The position numbers and the translations under genes were made by a program. Under the pieces are notes generated by a model, which saw only the letters and a program-made list of their open reading frames with translations, ran no database searches and had not been told where the DNA came from. Shown here in pieces: positions 33,497 through 43,961 of a DNA stretch of 64,000 nucleotides. Source of the stretch: Enterococcus rotai (GTDB taxonomy: Bacteria; Bacillota; Bacilli; Lactobacillales; Enterococcaceae); assembly GCF_001465345.1 (NCBI RefSeq), contig NZ_CP013655.1, positions 2,337,741 through 2,401,740 on the forward strand, read 5' to 3'. Position 1 is the first letter of the stretch. Every line of letters begins with the position of its first letter.

Positions 33497-33823
33497 ATGG
33501 CTAAAAAAACAATTATGCTTGTATGTTCTGCAGGTATGAGCACAAGTTTGTTAGTGACAAAAATGCAAAAAGCTGCCGATGCTCAAGGGTTGGATGCAGA
33601 TATCTTTGCAGTTTCAGCTTCTGATGCGGATAACAATTTAGAAAGCAAGCCTGTAGACGTATTATTATTAGGTCCGCAAGTACGTTTTATGAAGGGTGAC
33701 TTTGAGAAACGTTTAGAACCAAAAGGAATTCCTTTAGAAGTAATCAACATGGCAGATTATGGTATGATGAACGGGGAAAAGGTTTTACAACAAGCGTTGA
33801 GACTAATTGGAGACGATCAATAA
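33497..33823 (+). CDS. Orphan PTS sugar transporter subunit IIB, lactose/cellobiose family
   Basis: 108 residues from ATG 33497; AAAGGAG ends nine bases upstream, while ATG 33488 touches it. 'TIMLVCSAGMSTSLLVTKM' carries the phosphorylated cysteine (Cys10), and 'VDVLLLGPQVRFM' is typical of CelA-like IIB. It passes phosphate from IIA to the sugar bound by a IIC of the same family. No IIA or IIC is adjacent; the promoter and terminator make it a single-gene unit. The only same-family IIC in the window is at 6.35 kb, beside mupG. Confidence 0.92.
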   Translation: MAKKTIMLVCSAGMSTSLLVTKMQKAADAQGLDADIFAVSASDADNNLESKPVDVLLLGPQVRFMKGDFEKRLEPKGIPLEVINMADYGMMNGEKVLQQALRLIGDDQ

Positions 33824-33861
33824 AACAGCAGCGGTTGCTTTAATAGTAATCCTATTATAAG

Positions 33862-33905
33862 TGAGCAAAACAAAACGTATCACGTTTTGTTTTGCTCTTT
33901 TTTTA
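33862..33905 (+). terminator. Terminator of the IIB gene
   Basis: GAGCAAAACAAAACG / CGTTTTGTTTTGCTC 15-bp perfect stem, loop TATCA, T tail. Confidence 0.93.
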
Positions 33906-33983
33906 GTTTCTACACTGAGAGACTCCTCTTCAAAAAAAAAACAAAGCAAAAAATGCGTAGTTTAATAGTGGAGGGGATAAAAA

Positions 33984-35312
33984 ATGCAAGAATTATGGGG
34001 AAGAAAAGTCTTGAAAAAAGAAATCAATCAAAGCGAACAACTTGAAATAGCGAGTTTGACCTTACCGACGATGAAAGAACTAGCGGAAAATAAAATACAA
34101 TGTTTACGTTGTGGTCAGATTCAATTGAAATTTACCGTACAGTTAGTGAATCAATGTTACTATTGTCCAGAATGCATTCAATTAGGTAGGGTAGATACTG
34201 GCCAGCAATTTTACCATTTACCAGAGCCTGATTTAGTCAAAAGAAAGGTTTCTTTTGTTTGGGAAGGTCAATTAACTATAGGACAACAGCAAGTTTCAGA
34301 TGAATTAGTTGCTTCTGTAAAAAAAGCTGAATCTCGCATGATTTGGGCAGTTACAGGTGCTGGAAAAACGGAAATGTTGTTTAAAAGTATCCATTATTCT
34401 TTAGAATGTGGTTATCGAATTGGAGTAGCTTCACCTAGAGTTGATGTTTGTTTAGAGCTTTTCCCAAGAATACAAGCTGTTTTTCCAGATGAAGAGGCCT
34501 TGCTGCTTCATGGAAAGATGGAAGAGAGCTACCGTTATACTAAATTGCTGATATGTACAACACATCAATTACTACGCTTTTATCAGGCTTTTGACGTGTT
34601 AATCATTGATGAAGTAGACGCCTTTCCGTTTGTTGATAATCCACTACTACACTATGGAGTAAAACAAGCAGTCAAGCCAAAAAGTTCACTGATCTATCTC
34701 ACGGCAACTCCGACCGAAGCATTAACTAAAAAAACAGATCGAAATGAATTAAAGACAAGTATTTTACCCGCTCGTTATCATAGAAGAGTGCTACCTGTTC
34801 CAAAAATGAAATGGTGTCATCGCTGGCACGAAAAAATCAAGCAAGGCATCAGCCCTAAATCTTTTGAGGATACGATTCGTACGCTGATAAGTAAAAATGA
34901 TGTCTTGATTTTTTGTCCCACTATTACATTGATGGATCAACTAGGAAAAGCTGTGGAAAAGAGTTTTCCAGAAACGGCATTAGCTTCTGTTCATTCGCAA
35001 GATTCACAACGGCTAGAAAAAGTTCTAAAGATGAGAAATAAGGAATACCGTATTCTGATGACTTCGACTATCTTAGAACGTGGAGTGACGTTTGATGGTG
35101 TTTCAGTGATTGTTTTAGGTGCCAATCATACTGTTTTTGCAACATCTGCTCTGGTTCAGATTGCGGGTAGAGTTGATCGGAGAAAAGAATATACCGCAGG
35201 AGAAGTCTGGTTTTTACATGATGGATGCACAAAAGCTATGAAAGAAGCAGTAAAGCAGATCAAAAAAATGAATACGCTAGGATTAGAGCGAGGCTTGATC
35301 GATGAAGTGTAA
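33984..35312 (+). CDS. comFA: Competence DNA helicase ComFA
   Basis: 442 residues, usual length. N-terminal four-cysteine zinc site ('CLRCGQIQ', 'CYYCPECIQLG'), superfamily 2 helicase motifs: Walker A 'AVTGAGKTEM', 'ASPRVDV', DEAD-type 'IIDEVDAFPF', 'YLTATP', and motif VI 'QIAGRVDRR'. ComFA is the ATPase that helps pull single-stranded DNA into the cell during transformation. RBS GTGGAGGGG. Overlaps comFC by 11 bp, the standard pair. Enterococci keep these genes although natural transformation is rarely seen. Confidence 0.95.
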   Translation: MQELWGRKVLKKEINQSEQLEIASLTLPTMKELAENKIQCLRCGQIQLKFTVQLVNQCYYCPECIQLGRVDTGQQFYHLPEPDLVKRKVSFVWEGQLTIGQQQVSDELVASVKKAESRMIWAVTGAGKTEMLFKSIHYSLECGYRIGVASPRVDVCLELFPRIQAVFPDEEALLLHGKMEESYRYTKLLICTTHQLLRFYQAFDVLIIDEVDAFPFVDNPLLHYGVKQAVKPKSSLIYLTATPTEALTKKTDRNELKTSILPARYHRRVLPVPKMKWCHRWHEKIKQGISPKSFEDTIRTLISKNDVLIFCPTITLMDQLGKAVEKSFPETALASVHSQDSQRLEKVLKMRNKEYRILMTSTILERGVTFDGVSVIVLGANHTVFATSALVQIAGRVDRRKEYTAGEVWFLHDGCTKAMKEAVKQIKKMNTLGLERGLIDEV

Positions 35313-35988
35313 TTACTGCAGTCAAATGACCAATAGAAATCTAACGCTCGCTGAAATATTCCTACCTAAGAAAATTGTATCGGAGCAATTATGCTCTCAG
35401 TGTACCCAAAAATTTCAGTTGCTGAAAACAAAAGGAACCTGTCAAGGATGCCAGCGTCAAACCCAAAATAGGTATTGTAGTGATTGCTTAAAATGGCAAC
35501 AACTTTACCCACAGTATGATTTTCATCATGAAGCACTTTTTTCATATAATCAAGCGATGCAAGAATGGTTTGAAGAATATAAATTCAAAGGAAATTATCG
35601 GCTTAGATATAGTTTTGTTTCATTTTTACAAGCGTACTTTAAACAAAAAAGAGGGTTCATCGTAATTCCAATGCCCATTTCAAAAGAACGTCTGGCTGTC
35701 CGTGGGTTCAATCAAGTTGAAGGGTTGCTTGAGGCCGCGGAGATCGATTATCAGCCATACTTGGTACGTTTTGCCGATGGTCATTCTCAAGTAACGAAAA
35801 CTAGAAGTGAACGACTCCAGTTAGTTCAACCTTTTGAGCTGACCAAAGAAGGGCAAAAAGTAGTCTCAAATAAAAGCATTCTTTTAGTCGATGATATCTA
35901 TACAACAGGGCGGACGATTTTTCATGGAGCACAAGTTATTTTAGAAAATCACCCGGCTAAACTGTATACGTTTTCTCTTGCGAGATAG
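35302..35988 (+). CDS. comFC: ComFC phosphoribosyltransferase-like competence protein
   Basis: 228 residues. N-terminal cysteine pairs ('CNYCSQ', 'CSQCTQKF', 'CQGCQRQTQNRYCSDC') form zinc sites, followed by a type I phosphoribosyltransferase domain with the PRPP loop 'ILLVDDIYTTGRT'. Also 'PMPISKERLAVRGFNQVEGLL', the ComFC signature. Works with ComFA in DNA uptake; an enzymatic role is unproven. Followed 140 bp later by hpf with its own promoter, a neighbourhood conserved in Lactobacillales. Confidence 0.94.
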   Translation: MKCNYCSQMTNRNLTLAEIFLPKKIVSEQLCSQCTQKFQLLKTKGTCQGCQRQTQNRYCSDCLKWQQLYPQYDFHHEALFSYNQAMQEWFEEYKFKGNYRLRYSFVSFLQAYFKQKRGFIVIPMPISKERLAVRGFNQVEGLLEAAEIDYQPYLVRFADGHSQVTKTRSERLQLVQPFELTKEGQKVVSNKSILLVDDIYTTGRTIFHGAQVILENHPAKLYTFSLAR

Positions 35989-36024
35989 CAGAATAAATAA
36001 AATGAAAAATCGTCCGCAATTTTG

Positions 36025-36053
36025 TTGGCAAAAGTACTATAATTCGTTATAAT
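36025..36053 (+). promoter_or_regulatory. hpf promoter
   Basis: -35 TTGGCA (36025-36030), 17 bp, -10 TATAAT (36048-36053), leading to a 70-base leader before the hpf start. Confidence 0.75.
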
Positions 36054-36125
36054 AGAATTAAGAAGAAGGATAACAGAGTGGTCCTTTTATTCCTTCTTTA
36101 GTGGCAGATGAAAGGGGTAATCGTT

Positions 36126-36677
36126 ATGTTTAGATATAATGTGCGTGGAGAAAACATCGAAGTTACTGAAGCAATCCGAGACTATGTAGAGAAAAAAGTT
36201 GGTAAATTAGAACGTTATTTCAGTGATTCACCAGAAGCAACCGTTCATGTAAACTTAAAAGTCTACACTGAAAAAACAGCAAAAGTCGAGGTTACTATTC
36301 CTCTACCTTATTTAGTATTACGTGCTGAAGAAACATCACCTGATTTATATGCAAGTGTTGATTTAGTTGTAGATAAATTAGAACGACAAATTCGTAAATT
36401 CAAAACAAAAATCAACCGTAAATCTCGTGAAACAGGGATGAATACTGCTAAAGCAGCTATTTTCTTAAATGGTGAAGAAACACCAGATGAAACGCCAGAA
36501 TTAGACATCGTTCGTACAAAACGTCTTTCACTAAAACCAATGGACAGTGAAGAAGCTGTTTTACAAATGAACATGTTAGGACATAACTTCTTTATCTTTG
36601 AAGATTCAGAAACAAATGGAACAAGCATTGTTTACCGCCGTAAAGATGGTAAATATGGATTGATTGAGACAGACTAA
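36126..36677 (+). CDS. hpf: Long-form ribosome hibernation promoting factor
   Basis: 183 residues from ATG 36126 (AAAGGGG eight bases upstream; ATG 36108 lies before the RBS). N-terminal HPF/RaiA domain 'YNVRGENIEVTEAIRDYVEKKVGKLERYF' in part, a linker at about 100-125, and a C-terminal dimerisation domain ('IVRTKRLSLKPMDSEEAVLQM', 'FFIFEDSETNGTSIVYRRKDGKYGLIE' in part). Two such dimers bridge 70S ribosomes into inactive 100S particles in stationary phase or stress. Confidence 0.96.
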   Translation: MFRYNVRGENIEVTEAIRDYVEKKVGKLERYFSDSPEATVHVNLKVYTEKTAKVEVTIPLPYLVLRAEETSPDLYASVDLVVDKLERQIRKFKTKINRKSRETGMNTAKAAIFLNGEETPDETPELDIVRTKRLSLKPMDSEEAVLQMNMLGHNFFIFEDSETNGTSIVYRRKDGKYGLIETD

Positions 36678-36784
36678 ATTAAAAGAGGACGTTCTATTTC
36701 CTTGAGTTAGGCTCTAAAATGTCTAGTTCGTTAGAATATGGCTCTTTTTGAAGGACAGTCAAGATCATCAATAGTTGATACCAA

Positions 36785-36829
36785 AGAGACTGTAGCAAGA
36801 CGGCACACGTTTTGCCGCAGTCTTTTTTC
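36785..36829 (+). terminator. Terminator between hpf and secA
   Basis: AGACTG...CGGC pairs with GCCG.CAGTCT (bulged on the 5' side) followed by six T. The stretch 36678-36784 before it holds no gene or motif I recognise. Confidence 0.7.
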
Positions 36830-36986
36830 TTTGTTTTACGTGCGTATACATAAAAAATGATATAATATATTGTTAATATTAAGAGAAGTTATTTCCTTTC
36901 TGGGCAACTAATGATAAAATAGAAAGGATGATTGTGCATTTAGTGCAAAAAATAAATAGAGTTTATTGAAAGGAACACTTAAAACC

Positions 36987-39518
36987 ATGGCTAATTTTTT
37001 AAAAAAGATGATTGAAAATGATAAAAAGGAACTAAAACGCTTGGACGGTATTGCCAACCAAGTAGAAACTCACGCTTCAGCGATTGCTGCATTAAGCGAT
37101 GAAGAATTAAAAGCAAAAACAGACGAGTTCAAAGCGCGTTATCAAAAAGGGGAAACACTAGATCAATTATTACCAGAAGCATTTGCGGTCGTTCGTGAAG
37201 CCGCTAAACGTGTTCTAGGTTTATATCCGTACCATGTTCAATTAATGGGTGGTATCGTCTTGCATGATGGGAATATCCCTGAAATGAGAACCGGTGAAGG
37301 GAAAACCTTGACTGCCACAATGCCAGTTTACTTGAATGCATTAACAGGTGAAGGTGTTCATGTTGTAACAGTCAATGAGTATTTAGCAACTCGTGACTCA
37401 GATGAGATGGGTGAGTTGTACAATTTCTTAGGTCTGACAGTTGGTTTAAATATCAACTCAAAAACATCAGAAGAAAAACGTGATGCCTATAACTGTGATA
37501 TCACTTATAGTACGAATAACGAATTAGGCTTTGATTATTTACGTGATAACATGGTTGTTTACCGCAATCAAATGGTACAACGTCCGTTGAACTATGCAAT
37601 CGTGGATGAGGTCGATTCAATCTTGATCGATGAAGCACGGACACCGTTGATCATTTCTGGACAAGCAGAAAAATCAACAGCTCTTTATACGCGTACAGAT
37701 AATTTTGTGAAACGATTAAAAGAAGAAGAAGATTATAAAATCGATGTTCAGTCTAAAACGATTAGTTTAACTGAGGCGGGTATTGAAAAAGCAGAAGAAA
37801 ACTTTGGTTTAGAAAACCTGTATGATATCGAAAATACAGCGTTAACGCATCATATGGATCAAGCGTTACGTGCAAACTTTATCATGCTACGTGACATTGA
37901 TTACGTGGTTCAAGAAGGCAAAGTTCTGATCGTTGACCAATTTACAGGTCGTATCATGGATGGTCGTCGTTATTCAGATGGGTTACATCAAGCGATCGAA
38001 GCCAAAGAAGGCGTAGAAATCGAAGATGAAACAAAAACAATGGCGACAATCACATTCCAAAACTATTTCCGTATGTATAAGAAATTAGCTGGGATGACTG
38101 GTACTGCTAAAACGGAAGAAGAAGAATTCCGTGAAATCTATAATATTCAAGTGTTCCAAATCCCAACAAACCGTCCAATCATTCGTGATGACCGTGCAGA
38201 TTTACTTTACCCAACATTACAAAGTAAATTTAAAGCAGTAGTTCAAGATATCAAAGAGCGTTATCATAATGGACAACCTGTTTTAGTTGGTACAGTTGCT
38301 GTTGAAACTTCTGAATTATTATCAGAATTATTGAATAAAGAAAAAGTTCCACATGAAGTATTGAATGCGAAAAATCACTTTAAAGAAGCAGAAATCATCA
38401 TGAATACTGGTCAAAAAGGTGCAGTAACAATCGCTACCAATATGGCTGGTCGTGGTACAGATATTAAATTAGGTCTTGGTGTTATTGAACTTGGCGGTTT
38501 AGCTGTAATTGGTACTGAACGTCATGAATCACGTCGTATCGATAATCAATTACGTGGACGTGCAGGTCGCCAAGGAGATCCTGGGGTTTCTCAATTCTAC
38601 CTATCACTTGAAGATGACCTGATGAAACGTTTTGGTTCAGAACGTATCAAAGCGTTCTTAGATCGCATGAACATTGAAGAATCAGACGCAGTGATCCAAA
38701 GTAAAATGCTAAGCAAACAAGTAGAATCAGCTCAAAAACGTGTAGAAGGAAATAACTATGATACACGTAAAAACGTCTTACAATACGATGACGTAATGCG
38801 TGAACAGCGTGAAGTAATCTACGCGCAACGTCAAGAAGTCATCATGGAAGATAAAGAGTTGACTGAAACATTATTAAACATGGTAAAACGTACGATTACT
38901 CGAGTTGTAGATAGCCATACACAATTAGAAAAAGAAAACTGGAATCTTGATGGTATTGTAGATTTTGCAGCATCAACATTAGTTCATGAAGATTCTATTG
39001 CAAAATCTGATATTGAAGGCAAGACACCAGAAGAAATCAAAGAATATTTAGTCAAACGTGCGCAAGAAGTATATGATATCAAAGTAGAACAACTAAACGG
39101 TCCTGAACAAATCTTGGAATTCCAAAAAGTTGTTATCCTACGTGTTGTAGATACAAAATGGACAGATCATATCGATGCAATGGATCAATTACGTCAATCA
39201 GTTGGTCTACGTGCTTACGGACAAAATAATCCATTGGTTGAATATCAAACAGAAGGGTACAACATGTTTGAAGAAATGATTGGCGCGATTGAATTCGAAG
39301 TAACACGTCTATTCATGAAATCAGAAATCCGTCAAAATGTTCAACGTGAACAAGTGGCACAAGGCGAAGCTGTTCATCCATCTGATGAAGAAGAGCCTCA
39401 AAGTAATACAAGTGCTAAAAAGAAACCGATTCATGTTGATGAAAAAATAGGTCGTAATGATCCTTGTCCTTGTGGCAGTGGTAAGAAATACAAAAATTGC
39501 CACGGTAAAGGTCAGTAA
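36987..39518 (+). CDS. secA: Preprotein translocase ATPase SecA
   Basis: 843 residues from ATG 36987, starting '[19 protein letters not shown]' as in other enterococci; GAAAGGA is 12 bases upstream. DEAD motor: Walker A '[12 protein letters not shown]', '[20 protein letters not shown]', preprotein crosslinking domain, second nucleotide fold '[13 protein letters not shown]' and '[13 protein letters not shown]', helical scaffold, and the C-terminal zinc tail '[14 protein letters not shown]' that binds SecB or ribosomes. Drives secretion through SecYEG. The order hpf-secA-prfB is typical of Firmicutes. Confidence 0.97.
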   Translation: MANFLKKMIENDKKELKRLDGIANQVETHASAIAALSDEELKAKTDEFKARYQKGETLDQLLPEAFAVVREAAKRVLGLYPYHVQLMGGIVLHDGNIPEMRTGEGKTLTATMPVYLNALTGEGVHVVTVNEYLATRDSDEMGELYNFLGLTVGLNINSKTSEEKRDAYNCDITYSTNNELGFDYLRDNMVVYRNQMVQRPLNYAIVDEVDSILIDEARTPLIISGQAEKSTALYTRTDNFVKRLKEEEDYKIDVQSKTISLTEAGIEKAEENFGLENLYDIENTALTHHMDQALRANFIMLRDIDYVVQEGKVLIVDQFTGRIMDGRRYSDGLHQAIEAKEGVEIEDETKTMATITFQNYFRMYKKLAGMTGTAKTEEEEFREIYNIQVFQIPTNRPIIRDDRADLLYPTLQSKFKAVVQDIKERYHNGQPVLVGTVAVETSELLSELLNKEKVPHEVLNAKNHFKEAEIIMNTGQKGAVTIATNMAGRGTDIKLGLGVIELGGLAVIGTERHESRRIDNQLRGRAGRQGDPGVSQFYLSLEDDLMKRFGSERIKAFLDRMNIEESDAVIQSKMLSKQVESAQKRVEGNNYDTRKNVLQYDDVMREQREVIYAQRQEVIMEDKELTETLLNMVKRTITRVVDSHTQLEKENWNLDGIVDFAASTLVHEDSIAKSDIEGKTPEEIKEYLVKRAQEVYDIKVEQLNGPEQILEFQKVVILRVVDTKWTDHIDAMDQLRQSVGLRAYGQNNPLVEYQTEGYNMFEEMIGAIEFEVTRLFMKSEIRQNVQREQVAQGEAVHPSDEEEPQSNTSAKKKPIHVDEKIGRNDPCPCGSGKKYKNCHGKGQ

Positions 39519-39522
39519 CAAT

Positions 39523-39558
39523 TAATGAAGGTGAGGCGCTCGTCTCGCCTTCATTTGT
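39523..39558 (+). terminator. Weak terminator between secA and prfB
   Basis: AATGAAGGTGAG / CTCGCCTTCATT stem with one G-T pair; the T run is short, so readthrough to prfB is likely. Confidence 0.55.
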
Positions 39559-39597
39559 TTGCAAATAAAGTAATGAAAATGAAAGGAAGAATAGATC

Positions 39598-40699
39598 ATG
39601 GAAAATGCTGAAATTCGAACTCTTTTAGATGAAATGAACCAATCAATCACAAGCTTCAGGGGGTCTCTTTGACTTAGATCAGTTAGAAGAAGACATTGCG
39701 GAAGCAGAAAATAGAATGGCAGAACCTGGCTTTTGGGATAATTCGGAAGCGGCACAACAATTGATCAATGAAACGAATGCCCATAAAGAAAAATATCAAC
39801 AATTTCATCAATTTGCAGATGAATTAGAAGAGTTAGAAATCATGAGCGAGATGCAACAAGAAGAATATGACGCTGAAACTCAAAAAGAACTGGAAGAACG
39901 CTTGTTAAAACTAAAAGAAAAATTAAGTATTTATGAGCTATCACTATTGTTAAACGAGCCTTATGATAAAAATAATGTTATCATGGAACTGCATCCTGGA
40001 GCTGGCGGAACAGAGTCACAAGATTGGGGCAGCATGTTGCTTCGAATGTATACTCGCTGGGCTGAAAGTCACGGGTTTCAAGTGGAAACATTGGACTATC
40101 AGTCAGGAGACGAAGCGGGAATCAAAAGTGTTACTCTTTTAATTAAGGGATATAATGCTTATGGTTATTTAAAATCTGAAAAAGGGGTTCATCGTTTAGT
40201 CCGAATCTCACCGTTTGATTCAGCTAAACGTCGTCATACTTCTTTTTGTTCCGTGGACATCATGCCTGAATTGGATGAAAATGTTGAGATCGATATCAAT
40301 ACGGATGATTTAAAAGTCGATACGTATCGTGCAAGTGGGGCTGGTGGACAACATATCAATAAAACAGAATCAGCTGTTCGGATCACTCATATTCCGACAG
40401 GAACAGTGGTTGCCAGCCAAGCGCAACGCTCGCAGCTAAAAAACCGTGAACAAGCAATGGGCATGTTGAAAGCAAAACTTTATCAATTGGAAATGGATAA
40501 AAAAGCACAAGAAGCAGCGTCACTACGTGGTGAACAACTGGAAATTGGCTGGGGTTCACAAATTCGTTCTTATGTTTTCCATCCGTACTCAATGGTCAAA
40601 GATCATAGGACGAATTACGAAACGGGAAATGTACAGGCGGTAATGGATGGAGAGTTGGATGGTTTTATCGATGCGTACTTAAAGCAGAAATTAAATTGA
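39598..40699 (+). CDS. prfB: Peptide chain release factor 2, with programmed +1 frameshift
   Basis: Starts ATG 39598 (AAAGGAAG upstream), reads 24 codons to CTT 39667-39669, meets TGA 39670-39672, and continues in the +1 frame from GAC 39671 to 40699: 366 residues. The slippery site CTT TGA C is preceded by AGGGGG (39658-39663), the internal Shine-Dalgarno-like stimulator, as in the classic autoregulatory site. Domain 3 carries GGQ in '[11 protein letters not shown]' for peptide release and 'SPF' in 'RISPFDS' for UGA/UAA reading. Low RF2 favours the frameshift and so more RF2. Confidence 0.96.
39658..39673 (+). promoter_or_regulatory. prfB recoding site
   Basis: AGGGGG, three bases, CTT TGA C. 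Ribosomes waiting at UGA slip +1 on CTT, aided by pairing of AGGGGG to 16S rRNA. Confidence 0.95.
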
Positions 40700-40806
40700 T
40701 CAATTCACAGAAATGAAACAAAATTGTAAACTGTTGAAAGAGCCTTGAAACAAAGTCATGTTATAATGATTGATAGTCTAGAAAACAGAGATGGAGAGAA
40801 TACGCC

Positions 40807-41493
40807 ATGATTGAAATGAAAGATGTAATGAAGAAATATTCGAATGGTACAACAGCTATCCGAAATATTTCAGTAGAAATAAAACAAGGTGAATTCGTTT
40901 ATGTTGTTGGCCCTTCTGGTGCCGGAAAATCAACGTTCATCAAATTAATGTATCGTGAAGAAAAAGCAACAAAAGGACGTTTGAAGGTTGCCAGTCATGA
41001 TTTGATGAAAATAAAAAATTCGGAAGTCCCTTACCTTAGAAGAGAAATTGGTATCGTCTTTCAGGATTACAAATTATTGACGAAAAAAACCGTCTATGAA
41101 AACGTTGCGTATGCTATGCAGGTTGTTGGACGTAAGCCAAGAGATATCAAGAAACGAGTGATGGAAGTTCTTGATTTAGTTGGCTTAAAACATAAAGTCA
41201 GAGTCTTTCCAAGTGAATTATCTGGTGGGGAACAACAACGTGTTTCAATTGCTCGTGCAATTGTAAATACACCGAAAGTTCTAATTGCCGATGAACCAAC
41301 AGGAAATCTGGATCCAGAAAACTCATGGGAAATCATGAAATTATTGGACCGGATCAATGCTCAAGGAACAACTGTTGTAATGGCAACACACAATAGTACG
41401 ATTGTAAACACGATCCGTCATCGCGTAATCGCCATCGAAAATGGCCGAATTATTCGAGACCAAGCGGAAGGAGAATATGGCTACGATGATTAG
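40807..41493 (+). CDS. ftsE: Cell division ATP-binding protein FtsE
   Basis: 228 residues. ABC ATPase with Walker A 'GPSGAGKST', Q-loop 'IVFQDYKLL', signature 'LSGGEQQR', Walker B 'VLIADEPTGNLDP' and switch His in 'ATHNSTIV'. With FtsX it activates peptidoglycan hydrolases (PcsB/CwlO type) at the septum or wall. RBS GGAGAG. An extended -10 (TGTTATAAT, about 40759-40767) precedes it. Overlaps the ftsX start, giving coupled translation. Confidence 0.96.
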   Translation: MIEMKDVMKKYSNGTTAIRNISVEIKQGEFVYVVGPSGAGKSTFIKLMYREEKATKGRLKVASHDLMKIKNSEVPYLRREIGIVFQDYKLLTKKTVYENVAYAMQVVGRKPRDIKKRVMEVLDLVGLKHKVRVFPSELSGGEQQRVSIARAIVNTPKVLIADEPTGNLDPENSWEIMKLLDRINAQGTTVVMATHNSTIVNTIRHRVIAIENGRIIRDQAEGEYGYDD

Positions 41494-42370
41494 AACCTTC
41501 TTTTCTCATGTCCTAGAAAGTATCAAAAGTTTAAAACGTAATGGGTGGATGACAATAGCTTCTGCCAGTGCCGTTACGATTACTTTAGTCCTTGTAGGGA
41601 TTTTTATGGCAGTAATTTTTAATGCAACAAAATTAGCAAAAGATATTGAAGAAAACGTAACAGTTTCTGTATTCGTTGATATTGGTACAACACCAGACGA
41701 AATGCAAAAACTAGAAAAAGAATTGAATAAAATCGACAATGTTGAGACTATTTCTTATTCAAATAAAGATAAACAATTGGAGAAAATCCAAAAACAAATG
41801 GGTGAAGCGTGGAACCTTTTTGAAGGCGACAGCAATCCGTTATATGATGTTTATTATGTAAGTGCAAAAGAACCTTCAGATACAAAGAAAATCTCAGAAA
41901 AAGCGGCAAAACTACCGAATGTCTTTAAAGCGGATTACGGTGGCGTTTCTTCAGATAAGATTTTTAGTATTGCAGGAAAAGTTAGAACTTGGGGATTAGG
42001 TGCTGCAATTTTGCTATTATTTGTAGCAGTATTCTTAATTTCTAATACGATTCGTATCACGATTCTCTCACGCCAAAGGGAAATTCAAATCATGCGTTTA
42101 GTTGGTGCTAAAAACGGCTATATTCGTTGGCCTTTCTTTATTGAAGGGGCTTGGATTGGCTTGATCGGAGCAATTATTCCGATCTTAGTCTTAACATTTG
42201 GGTATCAACAATTTTATACCTTGTTTAACCCGCAATTGTTGAGTTCAAATTACTCATTACTAAAACCTGAGTCATTTGTTTGGCAAATAGATATCTTGAT
42301 GATCGTGATTGGAATGACTATTGGGTCTTTAGGATCAATCATTTCAATGCGTCGTTTCTTAAAAATTTAA
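41477..42370 (+). CDS. ftsX: Cell division permease-like protein FtsX
   Basis: 297 residues if ATG 41477 is used (AAGGAG three bases upstream); ATG 41486 (spacing 12) gives 294 and matches other N-termini 'MIRTFFSHVLESIKSLKRNGW' in part equally well. Four membrane helices: one near 25-47, an extracellular domain of about 120 residues ('ENVTVSVFVDIGTTPDEMQKL'), then three helices in the C-terminal half. It relays FtsE ATP hydrolysis to wall hydrolases outside the membrane. Followed by a terminator. Confidence 0.94.
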   Translation: MATMIRTFFSHVLESIKSLKRNGWMTIASASAVTITLVLVGIFMAVIFNATKLAKDIEENVTVSVFVDIGTTPDEMQKLEKELNKIDNVETISYSNKDKQLEKIQKQMGEAWNLFEGDSNPLYDVYYVSAKEPSDTKKISEKAAKLPNVFKADYGGVSSDKIFSIAGKVRTWGLGAAILLLFVAVFLISNTIRITILSRQREIQIMRLVGAKNGYIRWPFFIEGAWIGLIGAIIPILVLTFGYQQFYTLFNPQLLSSNYSLLKPESFVWQIDILMIVIGMTIGSLGSIISMRRFLKI

Positions 42371-42374
42371 AACT

Positions 42375-42403
42375 CGAAAGCAGACAATTTTGTCTGCTTT
42401 TTC
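42375..42403 (+). terminator. ftsEX terminator
   Basis: AAAGCAGACAA / TTGTCTGCTTT stem with a short TT loop and T tail. Confidence 0.9.
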
Positions 42404-42470
42404 TTTACTTATTTTATTAAGTTGGTTATGCTTTACTAGGGATATATGTAAAAGTGATTGGGGTGGATAC

Positions 42471-43919
42471 ATGAAATTTTTATATGATAATTTATTTGTT
42501 ATTATTTTTATTGCGAACATGCTATTATCGTTAGTCATTGTTTTTCGCGAAAGGAAACAAACAGCACAAACCTGGTCATGGTTGCTTGTACTGATGTTTA
42601 TTCCAGTCTTAGGCTTTATCCTTTATATTTTCTTAGGACGTGGAATTTCAAAAGATAAGATTTTTGATATGAAGATGCAAGCGAAAATTGGGATGAATGC
42701 TGAAATAGAATCGGAGAAACAAGCGTTATTAAGAGGCTTATTTCCACATCCACCAACAGGAGAAGTTGACTCAAAGCAATTGATTTATATGCTGACTTTA
42801 TTTGAAAGCTCCTTATACACAACCAATAATGAGGTTCGTTTATATACAGATGGAAGAGAAAAATTTGATGGACTGATCGAAGATATCCGTCAAGCCACTG
42901 ATCATGTGCATATGGAATACTACATTTACCGTGGTGATACACTAGGCAAAGAGATTAGACAGGAATTGATTGATGCAGTAAAACGAGGCGTAAAAGTCCG
43001 ATTGCTTTTAGACGCTTGGGGTTCAACACAAGTCAATATGAAATTTTTTGAAGAACTAAAAAAGCTTGGCGGAGAAATTGCCTTTTTCTTTCCATTGTTT
43101 GTACCGTATCTAAATCCTAGAATCAACTATCGCAATCATCGAAAAATCGTCGTAATTGATGGTAAAATCGGCTATACTGGCGGATTTAATGTCGGAAATG
43201 AGTATTTAGGTGAGGTTGAAAAATTTGGTTATTGGCGAGACAATCATTTACGGATTCATGGAGAAGCTGTTTACAGTTTACAAAATCGTTTTTTGATGGA
43301 TTGGAATTCACAACATAGAGAAGAGTTAAGCTATGATGATGCCTATTTTCCACCAATTTATTCTGATGGGAAAAAAGCAGTTCAAGTGGTAACTAGCGGA
43401 CCCGATTCAGAACATGAGCAGATCAAAATGACCTATCTTAAGATGATTTCAATTGCTAAAAAGGAAATTTTGATTCAAACGCCCTATTATATACCAGATG
43501 CATCGATCCATGAAGCACTAAAATTAGCTCTGTTATCTGGTGTCAAAGTCCGTATACAAATACCAAACAAACCGGATCATATGTTAGTTTATTGGGCAAC
43601 CTATTCATTTTCAGCTGAATTACTAGAATATGGAGCAATTATTGAAACCTATGAGCAAGGATTTATTCACGCTAAAACGATGATTATTGACGGTGGAATT
43701 GTTTCAGTTGGCTCAGCTAATATTGATGTTCGTTCATTCCGCTTAGATTTTGAAGTGAATACAATTATTTATGATCAAGAATTTTCAAAAGAAGTTAGAG
43801 ACGCTTTCTGGGAAGATTCTAAAGTATCGAAACTTTTAACAGAAGAAATATACCGTAATCGTGGTTTAATTATTAAACTAAAAGAAGGACTGGCTCGTCT
43901 GATTTCACCATTATTATGA
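42471..43919 (+). CDS. cls: Cardiolipin synthase
   Basis: 482 residues from ATG 42471 behind GGGGTGG; upstream in-frame codons have no RBS. Two N-terminal membrane helices (about 5-25 and 36-57), then two phospholipase D active sites: 'HRKIVVIDGKIGYTGGFN' near residue 225 and 'HAKTMIIDGGIVSVGSANID' near residue 400 (HKD motifs). Condenses two phosphatidylglycerol molecules to cardiolipin in the membrane. In enterococci, cls changes accompany daptomycin resistance, which connects it functionally to liaXYZ 12 kb away. Confidence 0.95.
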   Translation: MKFLYDNLFVIIFIANMLLSLVIVFRERKQTAQTWSWLLVLMFIPVLGFILYIFLGRGISKDKIFDMKMQAKIGMNAEIESEKQALLRGLFPHPPTGEVDSKQLIYMLTLFESSLYTTNNEVRLYTDGREKFDGLIEDIRQATDHVHMEYYIYRGDTLGKEIRQELIDAVKRGVKVRLLLDAWGSTQVNMKFFEELKKLGGEIAFFFPLFVPYLNPRINYRNHRKIVVIDGKIGYTGGFNVGNEYLGEVEKFGYWRDNHLRIHGEAVYSLQNRFLMDWNSQHREELSYDDAYFPPIYSDGKKAVQVVTSGPDSEHEQIKMTYLKMISIAKKEILIQTPYYIPDASIHEALKLALLSGVKVRIQIPNKPDHMLVYWATYSFSAELLEYGAIIETYEQGFIHAKTMIIDGGIVSVGSANIDVRSFRLDFEVNTIIYDQEFSKEVRDAFWEDSKVSKLLTEEIYRNRGLIIKLKEGLARLISPLL

Positions 43920-43961
43920 TGCGTTTGGAAAGCGGCTGGGACAGAAACGATTAAATGGATT

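Noticed and set aside
39598-39672. Short 24-codon gene ending in TGA before prfB
   Set aside because: This is the N-terminus of prfB read before the programmed +1 frameshift, not a separate gene or a disrupting mutation.
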